Assembly: GCA_964388055.1 (NCBI GenBank)
Contig: CAYLXU010000014.1
Span: forward strand, 1 to 16,054
From: CAYLXU01 sp964388055
GTDB taxonomy: Bacteria > Patescibacteriota > Minisyncoccia > UBA6257 > JACRHW01
Reading direction: 5' to 3'
DNA length: 16,054 nt
This document shows positions 7,199-13,412 of the stretch, in pieces. A program made the position numbers and the translations under genes. The number at the start of each line of letters is the position of its first letter. Positions within the stretch are counted from its first letter, which is position 1. The notes beneath the pieces are model-generated. The model made no database searches and was not told the origin of the DNA. It saw only the letters and a list, made by a program, of their open reading frames with translations.

Positions 7199-7204
7199 AT
7201 TATA
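7199..7204 (-). promoter_or_regulatory. -10 box implying a leaderless start for the SRPBCC gene
   Basis: TATAAT on the minus strand lies 7 nt before the A of the ATG at 7191. That is the usual distance from -10 box to transcription start. No good -35 is present; T-rich sequence from the upstream terminator occupies that position. Confidence 0.4.
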
Positions 7205-7221
7205 CTTTTTTTCATGAAACA

Positions 7222-7246
7222 AAAAAACCGCCCTTAAGGACGGGTT
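7222..7246 (-). terminator. Rho-independent terminator after the 82-residue gene
   Basis: On the minus strand CCGTCC-TTAA-GGGCGG (6 bp, one G-T pair) is followed by seven T residues. It sits between the stop at 7257 and the start of the SRPBCC gene. Confidence 0.85.
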
Positions 7247-7256
7247 ATTCATCTAA

Positions 7257-7505
7257 TTATGCATCTTGTGTGCGAAGGGATTGCTCAAAAGCTGTTATGA
7301 AATTTTTTGCTTCACAGGCATCCTTTCCTTCCTGGCGCCGTTCATACTCGGCACGCGCAAGTTTAAGCCTATCATACTCTTCCCTTCCCTCTGTAGAAAA
7401 CATTCCACGTTTCTGGTACGCCTCAAACGCTTCACAACACTCCCGTGCCCGCTCGTTATCTGCCCACGTCCATGACCGCACATCCCAACTTCTTGTCCAA
7501 ATCAT
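7257..7505 (-). CDS. Small hypothetical protein (82 aa)
   Basis: I do not recognise a family. The protein starts MIWTRSWDVRSWTWADNERA. Its N-terminus is rich in tryptophan, and the rest is charged and helical (ECCEAFEAYQKRGMF, EEYDRLKLARAEYERRQEG), with three cysteines and no membrane segment. It is very probably real. The ATG at 7505 has a strong Shine-Dalgarno (AAAGGAG, 8 nt spacing), a TATAAT lies about 25 nt further up, and a strong terminator follows directly. It appears monocistronic. It may be cytoplasmic with a helical-hairpin shape, but no function can be assigned. Confidence 0.72.
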   Translation of the reverse strand: MIWTRSWDVRSWTWADNERARECCEAFEAYQKRGMFSTEGREEYDRLKLARAEYERRQEGKDACEAKNFITAFEQSLRTQDA

Positions 7506-7528
7506 TAATCAATCTCCTTTCCGTAGAC

Positions 7529-7534
7529 ATTATA
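7529..7534 (-). promoter_or_regulatory. -10 box of the 82-residue gene
   Basis: A perfect TATAAT on the minus strand lies 23 nt before the ATG at 7505. The -35 position (TTATTT at 17-nt spacing) is weak. Confidence 0.5.
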
Positions 7535-7589
7535 TCGAAGAACTGAATCAAAAATAACACACAAAACGCTCTGAGTCCAATCGTCTGTT

Positions 7590-7623
7590 GCTCATTTCAT
7601 TCGCTGTGGACACTACAGGACTC
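7590..7623 (-). repeat. Direct repeat copy B: duplicated 3' end of tRNA-Val plus flank
   Basis: These 34 nt are identical to 7757-7790. On the minus strand they begin GAGTCCTGTAGTGTCCA, the last 17 nt of tRNA-Val including the discriminator, and continue into CAGCGAATGAAATGAGC, the sequence after the tRNA. The two copies are 167 bp apart and enclose the structured element, resembling an attL/attR pair or a tandem duplication. Confidence 0.9.
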
Positions 7624-7624
7624 T

Positions 7625-7773
7625 GTCACAACTTTTTTGCTTCCCAAAAAGTCGCGACCCCGCCTCGCATTCTTCAACTCGCTTCGCTCGCTCAGAATAT
7701 GCTCCGGCTTTCGAGTCCTGACGCAAGCCAAGCAGTTGGCTTGCTTATTGTTCCTCGCTCATTTCATTCGCTG
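7625..7773 (-). repeat. tRNA-trailing structured element, copy 1 (after tRNA-Val)
   Basis: Read on the minus strand from the tRNA outwards: CAG plus a GAGCGAG-containing flank; hairpin 1 (7723-7744, GCAAGCCAA/TTGGCTTGC, 9 bp); GCGT; an 11-nt segment (7710-7720) exactly complementary to the tRNA-Val T-loop/T-stem at 7783-7793; AGCCGGA; hairpin 2 (7667-7702, GCAT.../...ATGC); then a conserved block (7625-7666) with a 13-bp hairpin. In that last hairpin two pairs are G-T on the minus strand and would be A-C mismatches on the plus strand, so the minus-strand RNA is the likely folded form. The block 7625-7666 matches 15582-15623 at 41 of 42 positions. No ORF is present. Confidence 0.8.
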
Positions 7774-7790
7774 TGGACACTACAGGACTC
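7757..7790 (-). repeat. Direct repeat copy A: 3' end of tRNA-Val plus flank
   Basis: This is the tRNA-side copy of the 34-nt direct repeat (7590-7623). Its 17 tRNA-derived bases cover the end of the T-loop, the 3' T-stem strand, the acceptor strand and the discriminator of the functional tRNA-Val gene. Confidence 0.9.
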
Positions 7791-7847
7791 GAACCTGTGA
7801 CCCCTGCAATGTGAATGCAGTGCTCTAACCAGCTGAGCTAAGTGTCC
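7774..7847 (-). tRNA. tRNA-Val (anticodon CAC)
   Basis: On the minus strand acceptor GGACACT pairs with AGTGTCC, the D arm is GCTC/GAGC, the anticodon stem CTGCA/TGCAG encloses TTCACAT (anticodon CAC, codon GTG), and the T arm is ACAGG-TTCGAGT-CCTGT. The discriminator is A and no CCA is encoded (CAG follows). It begins 8 nt after the stop of the nucleotidyltransferase-like gene with no terminator between, so it may be processed from the rplJ-rplL transcript. Its 3' end is part of a 34-nt direct repeat. Confidence 0.96.
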
Positions 7848-7855
7848 CTTTTCAC

Positions 7856-8518
7856 CTATTGAGGGGTTCGAAAATTTTTCAATGTATTCATGCACACCTC
7901 GTGCGGCCCCTCAAAAACCTCACGCAAGAACCTGTCAAACATAGAATAACGATATTCAAATTCTTTAGTATCAAGAACAGTATAATTTAGAGGACGCCCA
8001 AACAATACATCACACCTTCGTATAAATTCATCCACGCTCTTTGTTTTGATGTTGTCCCCCACAAGGAGAAGATCTACTCCATCCGGACGCCCAACAAAAA
8101 GCCCCGCGACAGCAACAAGCTTCACCCTTCCGAACTTCTTAAGTGCCTCGAGGAAAAAATTCCTCTGCATAACAGATATTTTCATCACCATACGCTCAAG
8201 CTCGTTAAGATAAGGGAATTTTTCATTCAACTGAAACGAACCCTGGATACCGGGGGTCTGTTTTAACACCCCCAGTTTAACAAAGTCCCTCAACGCAGGG
8301 CCAAGAAAACTTTCCGGTAACTGCATTTCATGAAAAAGATGGCGCTTGCTGAGCGCCCCTCTTTGAAGATGGAAAAAGAGGCGCAAGAGGATTACTCGCG
8401 CCTCTCCCCCAAGAATACCCGAGAGTGCGGGATCGGAAAATTTACTTAACTTCCACGACTGCACCTGCTTCTTCGAGCTTCTTTTTGATTTCGTCTGCCT
8501 CTTCTTGCTTGACGCCAT
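7856..8518 (-). CDS. Winged-helix / nucleotidyltransferase-like protein overlapping rplL
   Basis: The protein (220 residues from the ATG at 8518) has a lysine/serine-rich N-terminus (MASSKKRQTKSKRSSKKQ), a winged-helix-like region (about 37-95, GGEARVILLRLFFHLQRGAL then a recognition-helix-like segment) and a C-terminal domain of the MNT/nucleotidyltransferase type (about 125-215, KLVAVAGLFVGRPDGVDLLL then VGDN, and NYTVLDTKEFEYR). Similar two-domain proteins recur in CPR genomes and are usually annotated as transcriptional regulators; this is recalled, not checked. The GS-x9-DxD catalytic pattern is not intact (GLFVGRPDGVDLL), so enzymatic activity is doubtful. The ATG start overlaps the 3' end of rplL by 77 nt in another frame. 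A GTG at 8464 would remove the basic tail and reduce the overlap to 23 nt. It is followed by tRNA-Val. Confidence 0.75.
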   Translation of the reverse strand: MASSKKRQTKSKRSSKKQVQSWKLSKFSDPALSGILGGEARVILLRLFFHLQRGALSKRHLFHEMQLPESFLGPALRDFVKLGVLKQTPGIQGSFQLNEKFPYLNELERMVMKISVMQRNFFLEALKKFGRVKLVAVAGLFVGRPDGVDLLLVGDNIKTKSVDEFIRRCDVLFGRPLNYTVLDTKEFEYRYSMFDRFLREVFEGPHEVCMNTLKNFRTPQ

Positions 8519-8843
8519 CTTTTACAGCTTTAGGAGCGCCATCAACCAAGTCCTTTGCCTCCTTAAGACCAAGACCAGTCAATTCACGCACCGCCTTAAT
8601 AACTTGAATCTTTTGAGCTCCTGCGTCCTTGAGAACAACAGAGAAAGATGTCTTCTCTTCTGCTGCTTCTGCTCCCGCACCTGCCACAGCACCCATCATA
8701 GGCATCCCCATCGCGACAGGAGCCGCAGAGACACCAAAACGATCTTCAAGAACCTTTACAAGCTCTGCAAGATCAGCAACGCTCATTTTCTCAATTTCGC
8801 TCACAAGCGATTCAAATTTTGTTGGAACATTTTTTTCCTCCAT
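8442..8843 (-). CDS. rplL: Large ribosomal subunit protein bL12 (L7/L12)
   Basis: L7/L12 forms the flexible stalk that recruits translational GTPases. The protein has 133 residues. The N-terminal dimerisation helix (FESLVSEIEKMSVADLAELV, then KVLEDRFGV) is followed by a glycine/alanine hinge (about 45-62) and the C-terminal domain (KTSFSVVLKDAGAQKIQVIK, VRELTGLGLKEAKDLVDGAP, EEADEIKKKLEEAGAVVEVK). This is the full family architecture. The ATG at 8843 lacks an upstream Shine-Dalgarno. The gene follows rplJ by 22 nt, in the usual order, and shares its leader and promoter. Its 3' end overlaps the next gene. Confidence 0.98.
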   Translation of the reverse strand: MEEKNVPTKFESLVSEIEKMSVADLAELVKVLEDRFGVSAAPVAMGMPMMGAVAGAGAEAAEEKTSFSVVLKDAGAQKIQVIKAVRELTGLGLKEAKDLVDGAPKAVKDGVKQEEADEIKKKLEEAGAVVEVK

Positions 8844-8865
8844 AGTAATAATCTAAAAATTTAAT

Positions 8866-9396
8866 TTATTTCGACTCTTTAGCTTCTTTAATATTATTAA
8901 CAACGTAAACCAAGTTTCTCATATTCCCATGCAACGCCCCAACCAACCCTCTAAGAGGAGACGAAACAACATACACCAACTGCCCAAGCAAGACCTCCTT
9001 CGAAGGGAGTTTTGCGAGCATAAGAATACGATCTTTTGAATAGAACTCTTTATCAATAAATCCGCCGAGAATGTTGAATCCCTCTAGCTTTTTTGAAAAA
9101 TCAAAAATTGTCTTTGCATGTGCCACTTCATCTCCCGAGCCAAGCGTGAGCACAACAGAACCATCCCCTTCAAACAAATTATCCTGCTCAAGGCCATTTT
9201 GCCTCAAAGCAATATCTAAAAGGGTCTTTTTTGCAGTTTTGCTAGAAATTTCTTTCTCTTTAAGAGACCCTTTGAGCTCCTGCATTTTTGAAAACGGAAG
9301 TTTTGAATAGCTCCCTAGAATAGCAACACGGCTTTCACCAATTTTATTGGAAAGTTCATCTACAATTTGCCCTTTTTGTTGTCGTGTTAATGGCAT
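8866..9396 (-). CDS. rplJ: Large ribosomal subunit protein uL10
   Basis: L10 anchors L7/L12 dimers to 23S rRNA and autoregulates its operon. The 176-residue protein starts MPLTRQQKGQIVDELSNKIG and has the RNA-binding N-domain with LPFSKMQELKGSLKEKE and SSKTAKKTLLDIALRQ. The family G-x-F/I motif region is FNILGGFIDKEFYSKD, followed by LAKLPSKEVLLGQLVYVVSS. A C-terminal helix (about 155-176) would hold L12 dimers. The length is normal. The ATG at 9396 has only a weak purine stretch (GAAGAAAT). An L10 leader with a terminator precedes it. Confidence 0.97.
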   Translation of the reverse strand: MPLTRQQKGQIVDELSNKIGESRVAILGSYSKLPFSKMQELKGSLKEKEISSKTAKKTLLDIALRQNGLEQDNLFEGDGSVVLTLGSGDEVAHAKTIFDFSKKLEGFNILGGFIDKEFYSKDRILMLAKLPSKEVLLGQLVYVVSSPLRGLVGALHGNMRNLVYVVNNIKEAKESK

Positions 9397-9451
9397 ATTT
9401 CTTCGCTTCGCTCAGTCAAATTCAAAACTCAAAATTCAAAAATGATGAACG

Positions 9452-9479
9452 AAAAATAAAAAAACGGATATTAATCCGT
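9452..9479 (-). terminator. Attenuator terminator in the rplJ leader
   Basis: On the minus strand ACGGAT-TAAT-ATCCGT (9464-9479) is followed by seven T residues and a further T run. Its 5' arm is also the 3' arm of the leader's closing stem, so the two structures exclude each other. It lies about 55 nt before the rplJ start. Confidence 0.85.
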
Positions 9480-9553
9480 AGTGGGAACCCAAATAGGTTC
9501 TTGGTTCCTCGGTGGGACTTAAGCCTTTTTTCGGCGACCCACGTTCTACGGAT
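9474..9553 (-). promoter_or_regulatory. L10 (rplJ) leader RNA
   Basis: On the minus strand a closing stem ATCCGTAG/CTACGGAT (9546-9553 with 9474-9481, 8 bp) encloses a GTGGG/CCCAC stem with an inner GCC/GGC hairpin (9512-9542), the sequence CCCACCGAGG and a GGAACC/GGTTCC hairpin (9484-9508). The CCACCGAGG segment and the overall fold resemble the known L10 leader, which is bound by the L10-L12 complex. The overlap with the terminator arm indicates transcription attenuation. Confidence 0.8.
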
Positions 9554-9558
9554 AACCA

Positions 9559-9587
9559 ATGGTAACAGATGCGCAAAAATAAGTCAA
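9559..9587 (-). promoter_or_regulatory. rplJ-rplL promoter
   Basis: On the minus strand TTGACT (9582-9587), 17 nt and TACCAT (9559-9564), with TGT before the -10 box (extended -10). Transcription would start about 7 nt further, just at the beginning of the L10 leader closing stem. Confidence 0.7.
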
Positions 9588-9588
9588 C

Positions 9589-9612
9589 AAAAGGCCACCC
9601 AATTGGGTGGCC
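9589..9612 (-). terminator. Terminator after the metallophosphoesterase gene
   Basis: On the minus strand GGCCACCC-AATT-GGGTGGCC (9593-9612), an 8-bp perfect hairpin, is followed by TTTTGTTG. It directly precedes the rplJ promoter; its T-tract nearly touches the -35 box. Confidence 0.85.
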
Positions 9613-9624
9613 ACATTCCTTTTA

Positions 9625-11700
9625 TTATCGCCAAATACTGTCTCCATATCCGTCTACCAATCTCTTGGTAAGCTTTGTAACCATAGACTCTGTAATCGTA
9701 TCCGCCTCAACAATCGCCCTATCCGTAGGATGAATAATATCATCCAAAAATTGCACTTCATCGCGAAGGAGTAGACCCTTTTTAGGACTCACCCACACGG
9801 TAGCCACAACGGGACCGTGCTCAACCACTTTATCAATATAACGTTCAAACTGGGTATCCTTGAGAAATGCCCCAAGCATAATTCCAAAATGAGTTCGACC
9901 AAGTACCGGTTCGTGTGTTGCTGCGGCAGTATGAAAGTTGCCCACAAGCGCAAGTGCAAACTTATCGGGATGCTTCTTTGCAGCATGGCGATGGATAACA
10001 CCCTGAATGCGCATACTCTTCGTCTCAGCACCACCCTTATGGGGATGGCTCACAACGATACCAACGCCATTTACATTAATAAGTTCGCTCTCACCTACCC
10101 GAAGAATCTTCTCATTTACAATTTTCTCTAATTCTTGATACGACAAATTCGACAACCGCTTTGCAACACCCTCAATAAGCAATGACTTAAGCTTCTCATG
10201 GAAATCCATAAGAGGAAGACCCTGCTTCTGATAGTGCACCCATCGATCGTGATTACCCAAACAATACACAAAGAGAATCAGACATCGTTTTGCAAGTTCG
10301 GCGGAATTCTTTATTGAACTCCTCAGTTTCGCATATCTTCGGTCAAACACATTAAGAATAACATGGGAATGAAGCTGGGCCGCTTTAAGCGCCTGTTTAT
10401 CGTATGTGTTAAGAGTGGGTACAAGCTCTCCATTGTATTCGTATCCATGAGAGAGTCCTTGGATTGTATCTCCACAATTAATCAACGCATCAGCATCTTC
10501 AGCAGCTTCTGGAATAACATGCGCAAACGTCGAGTAAAGCGTCTTCAAAGCCCCCACATGAACACAGGAATAAGCAACAACCTTCGCCCTCAAGGCCCGC
10601 TCAAGCGAAGCACCAAGATTGGTCTTAACCCTATAATAGGCAATGCGCTTTGTAAGTTCGTAACGATTCGTCTCCGGCTGAAAAACGACATATCCCTGAG
10701 ACAAAAGCGCGTCAAGATGTTTCTGGAGGACACCCTTCTCATCTTCAATCTTATCCTGAGACTTTGTCTCCATCTTAAAACCATACATGCGGCTATAGAG
10801 CGTATCAAAGCTCATGCCAATCCGACTCAACTGAAGCAAAATACGCTTCTTCTCAATAGCAATATCCTCTGGAACAAGAGATCGACGCTCTGCGCTTACA
10901 AAAGGACGAAAATCATACGTATCCAAACTATATGTCGTTCTTCCCTCATTCTGACGCAACGTCACGACAAGACATCCCACCATACTCTCGGTTGTCTTTA
11001 CTTGATTGATCTTATGGCACGCAGGAGCAGAAACTACGGGAATACCCTTATATGATGGGATATTAACTCCTGAACCCGTACAACCTGTAATAATAAGAAC
11101 AGGTGGCTGTTCAGTAAATGATCTGTTCACAAAAGGGTTCACGAGACGCTGAACGGCCGTAGAAACATGCTTTGAATACCACCCAGTAACAGACGGAACA
11201 ACAACACGGATCTCCTCTTCAGTTGGCCACTGAAGCGACATGCGTGGCTCAGTATCATCAAGATAGAGTCGAATATCTCCCTTATCCCCACCCCGAAGCT
11301 CAAAAAGACGCAACAAAATTTCTCTCCCAACACCTCTTGCCCCACTCGCATCAAGCTTAGGGGATGTAACGATGTGATACTTCACATCATTCTCAAGAAC
11401 CGGAAGAAAATCGCTAAGATGACCAGCCCACTCTTCGACAAATTGAAAACGATATTCTTCCTTATCTTCTTTTCCTTTAACATCCTTCAATGCATTTTTT
11501 AAAAGCTCTTCAAGATATTTCCCAGCCAATATACCACCAGCAACAACAACCCACTGAACACTCCTCAATGACGCAACTTCCTTTGCCAAATCAATCAAAT
11601 AGTCTCTACTGTTCTCAGGAAAATGAAGCTGAGAGAGAACCAACAGACGAGTTTCTCGTCCCTGTGCCTTCTTTTTATGCTGCGTCTCTTTCTCGGTCAA
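9625..11700 (-). CDS. Two-lobed metallophosphoesterase-like protein with central winged helix
   Basis: At about 691 residues this is the largest protein here. Residue numbers count from the TTG at 11700. The N-terminal half (about 15-265) has the outline of a calcineurin-like phosphoesterase (RLLVLSQLHFPENSRDYLI, VVVAGGILAG), but its metal motifs are lost: QLH for DxH, GG for GD, no GNHD. A winged-helix-like segment follows (about 280-370). The C-terminal half (about 375-640) keeps NCGDTIQG, CLGNHDRW, VVSHPHKGG and GNFHTAA, but its first motif reads SCVHVG, cysteine replacing the metal-binding aspartate. I cannot name a family or substrate. The TTG at 11700 was chosen because GGGGTGAT lies at the right distance; a TTG at 11727 without a Shine-Dalgarno is the alternative. 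It looks monocistronic with its own terminator. Confidence 0.75.
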   Translation of the reverse strand: MTEKETQHKKKAQGRETRLLVLSQLHFPENSRDYLIDLAKEVASLRSVQWVVVAGGILAGKYLEELLKNALKDVKGKEDKEEYRFQFVEEWAGHLSDFLPVLENDVKYHIVTSPKLDASGARGVGREILLRLFELRGGDKGDIRLYLDDTEPRMSLQWPTEEEIRVVVPSVTGWYSKHVSTAVQRLVNPFVNRSFTEQPPVLIITGCTGSGVNIPSYKGIPVVSAPACHKINQVKTTESMVGCLVVTLRQNEGRTTYSLDTYDFRPFVSAERRSLVPEDIAIEKKRILLQLSRIGMSFDTLYSRMYGFKMETKSQDKIEDEKGVLQKHLDALLSQGYVVFQPETNRYELTKRIAYYRVKTNLGASLERALRAKVVAYSCVHVGALKTLYSTFAHVIPEAAEDADALINCGDTIQGLSHGYEYNGELVPTLNTYDKQALKAAQLHSHVILNVFDRRYAKLRSSIKNSAELAKRCLILFVYCLGNHDRWVHYQKQGLPLMDFHEKLKSLLIEGVAKRLSNLSYQELEKIVNEKILRVGESELINVNGVGIVVSHPHKGGAETKSMRIQGVIHRHAAKKHPDKFALALVGNFHTAAATHEPVLGRTHFGIMLGAFLKDTQFERYIDKVVEHGPVVATVWVSPKKGLLLRDEVQFLDDIIHPTDRAIVEADTITESMVTKLTKRLVDGYGDSIWR

Positions 11701-11727
11701 AGAAATCACCCCTTCCTTTGGTTTCAA

Positions 11728-11889
11728 ATAACTACCATCAAACTACATGATTTCTTTTATTTTGTGAAGCGGTGCTCAAGAAAAAATAAGAAACTTTTTT
11801 AACAAAAAACACGCACATCACTAAGCCGAGTACCTGCAGGCGCAAAAGCCTAGCGCTGCACAAAACGACGGAGCAATATGGGACGAGCA
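11728..11889. other. Spacer between guaB and the metallophosphoesterase gene
   Basis: No gene is seen. On the minus strand a stem TGCAGCGC.../...GCGCCTGCA with one bulge and a 9-nt loop follows the guaB stop, without a T-tract, and an A/T hairpin (TTTTTT-GTT-AAAAAA) lies further on. A termination role is possible but weakly supported. I found no convincing promoter. Confidence 0.35.
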
Positions 11890-13320
11890 CTATTTGACGT
11901 CAATATCGTGACTATGACTCTCTCTCAACCCCGCCTGTGTAATTCGCAAAAATTCAGCCCTACCTGGCATTTCAGAAATTGTCTTTGCTCCAAGATAGCT
12001 CATTCCAGACCTAAGTCCCCCTAAAATGAGAGAGAGTGTAGCAGCAACCTTGCCTTTATAAGGGACAATGGCCTCCACACCCTCTGGAGTAATTCGCTCA
12101 TAATCCACACTCTCGCGGGGTTGGGAAATTGCCGTTTTGTCAACGTTTGCCCCAAGAGAAGCCATACCTCGATACAATTTATACCGTGCTCCATTTTTAA
12201 CAATTTCTTGCCCAGGACTTTCGTCAGTTCCTGCAAACATGCTTCCAATCATAACGGTATCTGCTCCTGCAGCAAGCGCCTTTACCGCGTCCCCAGAATT
12301 CTTTACACCACCATCCGCGATAGAAGGAACCTTAAGACGCCTTGCCTCTCTCGCGCACTCAAGCACTGCAGATAATTGTGGAACACCGATACCAGTCATA
12401 ATGCGTGTTGTGCAAGCCGCTCCAGGTCCTATACCAATTTTTATCCCATCTGCACCCCATTTTATTAAATCGCGCGCAGCCTCCCTAGTTGCAACATTCC
12501 CGGCAATAATATCCACCCGATCCTTTGTGATTCTCTTAATTTCCATGATTGCCTCCTTCATCATCTGTGAATGACCATGTGCAATGTCGATCACAATAAC
12601 ATCAACCCCCGCCTCCACAAGCACCTTTGTTCGAGACACATAATCCCCCGCCACACCAATCGCACCCCCCACAAGCAGCCTCCCCTTTTTATCTTTTGCG
12701 GCCTGAGGATAACGAATTCGAGCCAGAATATCTTTTTTGGTGATTAGACCTCTCAATTTACCCTTTGCATCTACGAGAGGAAGTTTTTCTATTTTGTGTA
12801 TTTTAAAAACTTCCTTTGCGTCCTCAAGGGAAATTTTTGGCGATGCTGTTATCACATCTTTTGTCATGAGATCCACGACGCGCAGGGAGGAATCATCGAC
12901 AAACTCCACATCTCTATTAGTGAGAATACCCACCAATACCCCCTCTTCATTCACTACCAACAAAGCAGCACCCAGAGTATACATACGGTCTCTCGCATCC
13001 CCGAGAGTAGTTTCCGGAGAAACAGTATAGGGGTTGTCTATTACATATGCCTCAGCCCTTTTTACCTTCTCTACCTCTTCGGCCTCCCGCTCCACCGACA
13101 TAAAACGATGGATAATGCCGATTCCACCCATGCGGGCAAGCGCAATCGCCATCCTTGATTCTGTAACAGTATCCATGTTGGCACTTACAACTGGAATGTT
13201 TAACAAAATATTCTTAGTGAGCCGGGTATGTACAAGGGGATCCTTCCGAGAACGAATCTTCGAAAAACGAGGCGCAAGAAGCACGTCATCGTAACTCAAT
13301 TTTAATAATGGGTCTTTCAT
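11890..13320 (-). CDS. guaB: IMP dehydrogenase
   Basis: GuaB oxidises IMP to XMP with NAD+, the committed step to guanine nucleotides, in the cytoplasm. The 476-residue protein has the (beta/alpha)8 barrel split by two CBS domains (about 90-205). Motifs seen are YDDVLLAPRFS (10-20), SANMDTVTE (46-54), IDIAHGHS (244-251), GNVATREAA (274-282), the catalytic loop GIGPGAACTTRIMTG (296-310, nucleophile C303), ADGGVKNSGD (335-344) and MIGSMFAGTDESPG (357-370). Residue A302 replaces the usual isoleucine/valine before the cysteine. The ATG at 13320 (MKDPLLKLSYDD) was chosen because an upstream in-frame ATG at 13362 would add 14 hydrophobic residues without family support. No Shine-Dalgarno is clear. 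It is divergent from dgkA. GMP reductase is unlikely because of the CBS pair and the C-terminal YKG flap. Confidence 0.96.
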   Translation of the reverse strand: MKDPLLKLSYDDVLLAPRFSKIRSRKDPLVHTRLTKNILLNIPVVSANMDTVTESRMAIALARMGGIGIIHRFMSVEREAEEVEKVKRAEAYVIDNPYTVSPETTLGDARDRMYTLGAALLVVNEEGVLVGILTNRDVEFVDDSSLRVVDLMTKDVITASPKISLEDAKEVFKIHKIEKLPLVDAKGKLRGLITKKDILARIRYPQAAKDKKGRLLVGGAIGVAGDYVSRTKVLVEAGVDVIVIDIAHGHSQMMKEAIMEIKRITKDRVDIIAGNVATREAARDLIKWGADGIKIGIGPGAACTTRIMTGIGVPQLSAVLECAREARRLKVPSIADGGVKNSGDAVKALAAGADTVMIGSMFAGTDESPGQEIVKNGARYKLYRGMASLGANVDKTAISQPRESVDYERITPEGVEAIVPYKGKVAATLSLILGGLRSGMSYLGAKTISEMPGRAEFLRITQAGLRESHSHDIDVK

Positions 13321-13412
13321 ATATAAAAAAGTTAATATATGGTTATAGTATAGAAACACCATCAGTATATACTACTTATTTTCTATTTACTAATTTCCAT
13401 ATTACGCATCAC
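13321..13412. promoter_or_regulatory. Divergent AT-rich intergenic region (guaB / dgkA)
   Basis: Several TATA-like boxes lie on both strands, including TATAAC on the minus strand and TATATA/TATACT on the plus strand. AGTATATACT (13364-13373) is a perfect 10-bp palindrome near the middle. It must hold promoters for both genes, but no -35/-10 pair stands out, so exact promoters are not called. Confidence 0.45.

Noticed and set aside
7590..7790. CRISPR array (two 34-nt direct repeats)
   Set aside because: There are only two copies, 133 bp apart, and the repeat is derived from tRNA-Val; no spacer pattern and no cas genes.
7588..7828. Plus-strand open frames across the tRNA-Val region
   Set aside because: They run through the tRNA and the repeat element and are explained by those; no translation signals.
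10363..11055. Plus-strand open frame of 230 codons inside the metallophosphoesterase gene
   Set aside because: Antisense shadow of a gene with conserved motifs; no Shine-Dalgarno or promoter.
13308..13412. N-terminal extension of dgkA from the ATG at 13308
   Set aside because: It would overlap guaB and add residues without family similarity; the MKHKRSIKRNLGAALKG start at 13413 fits the family.
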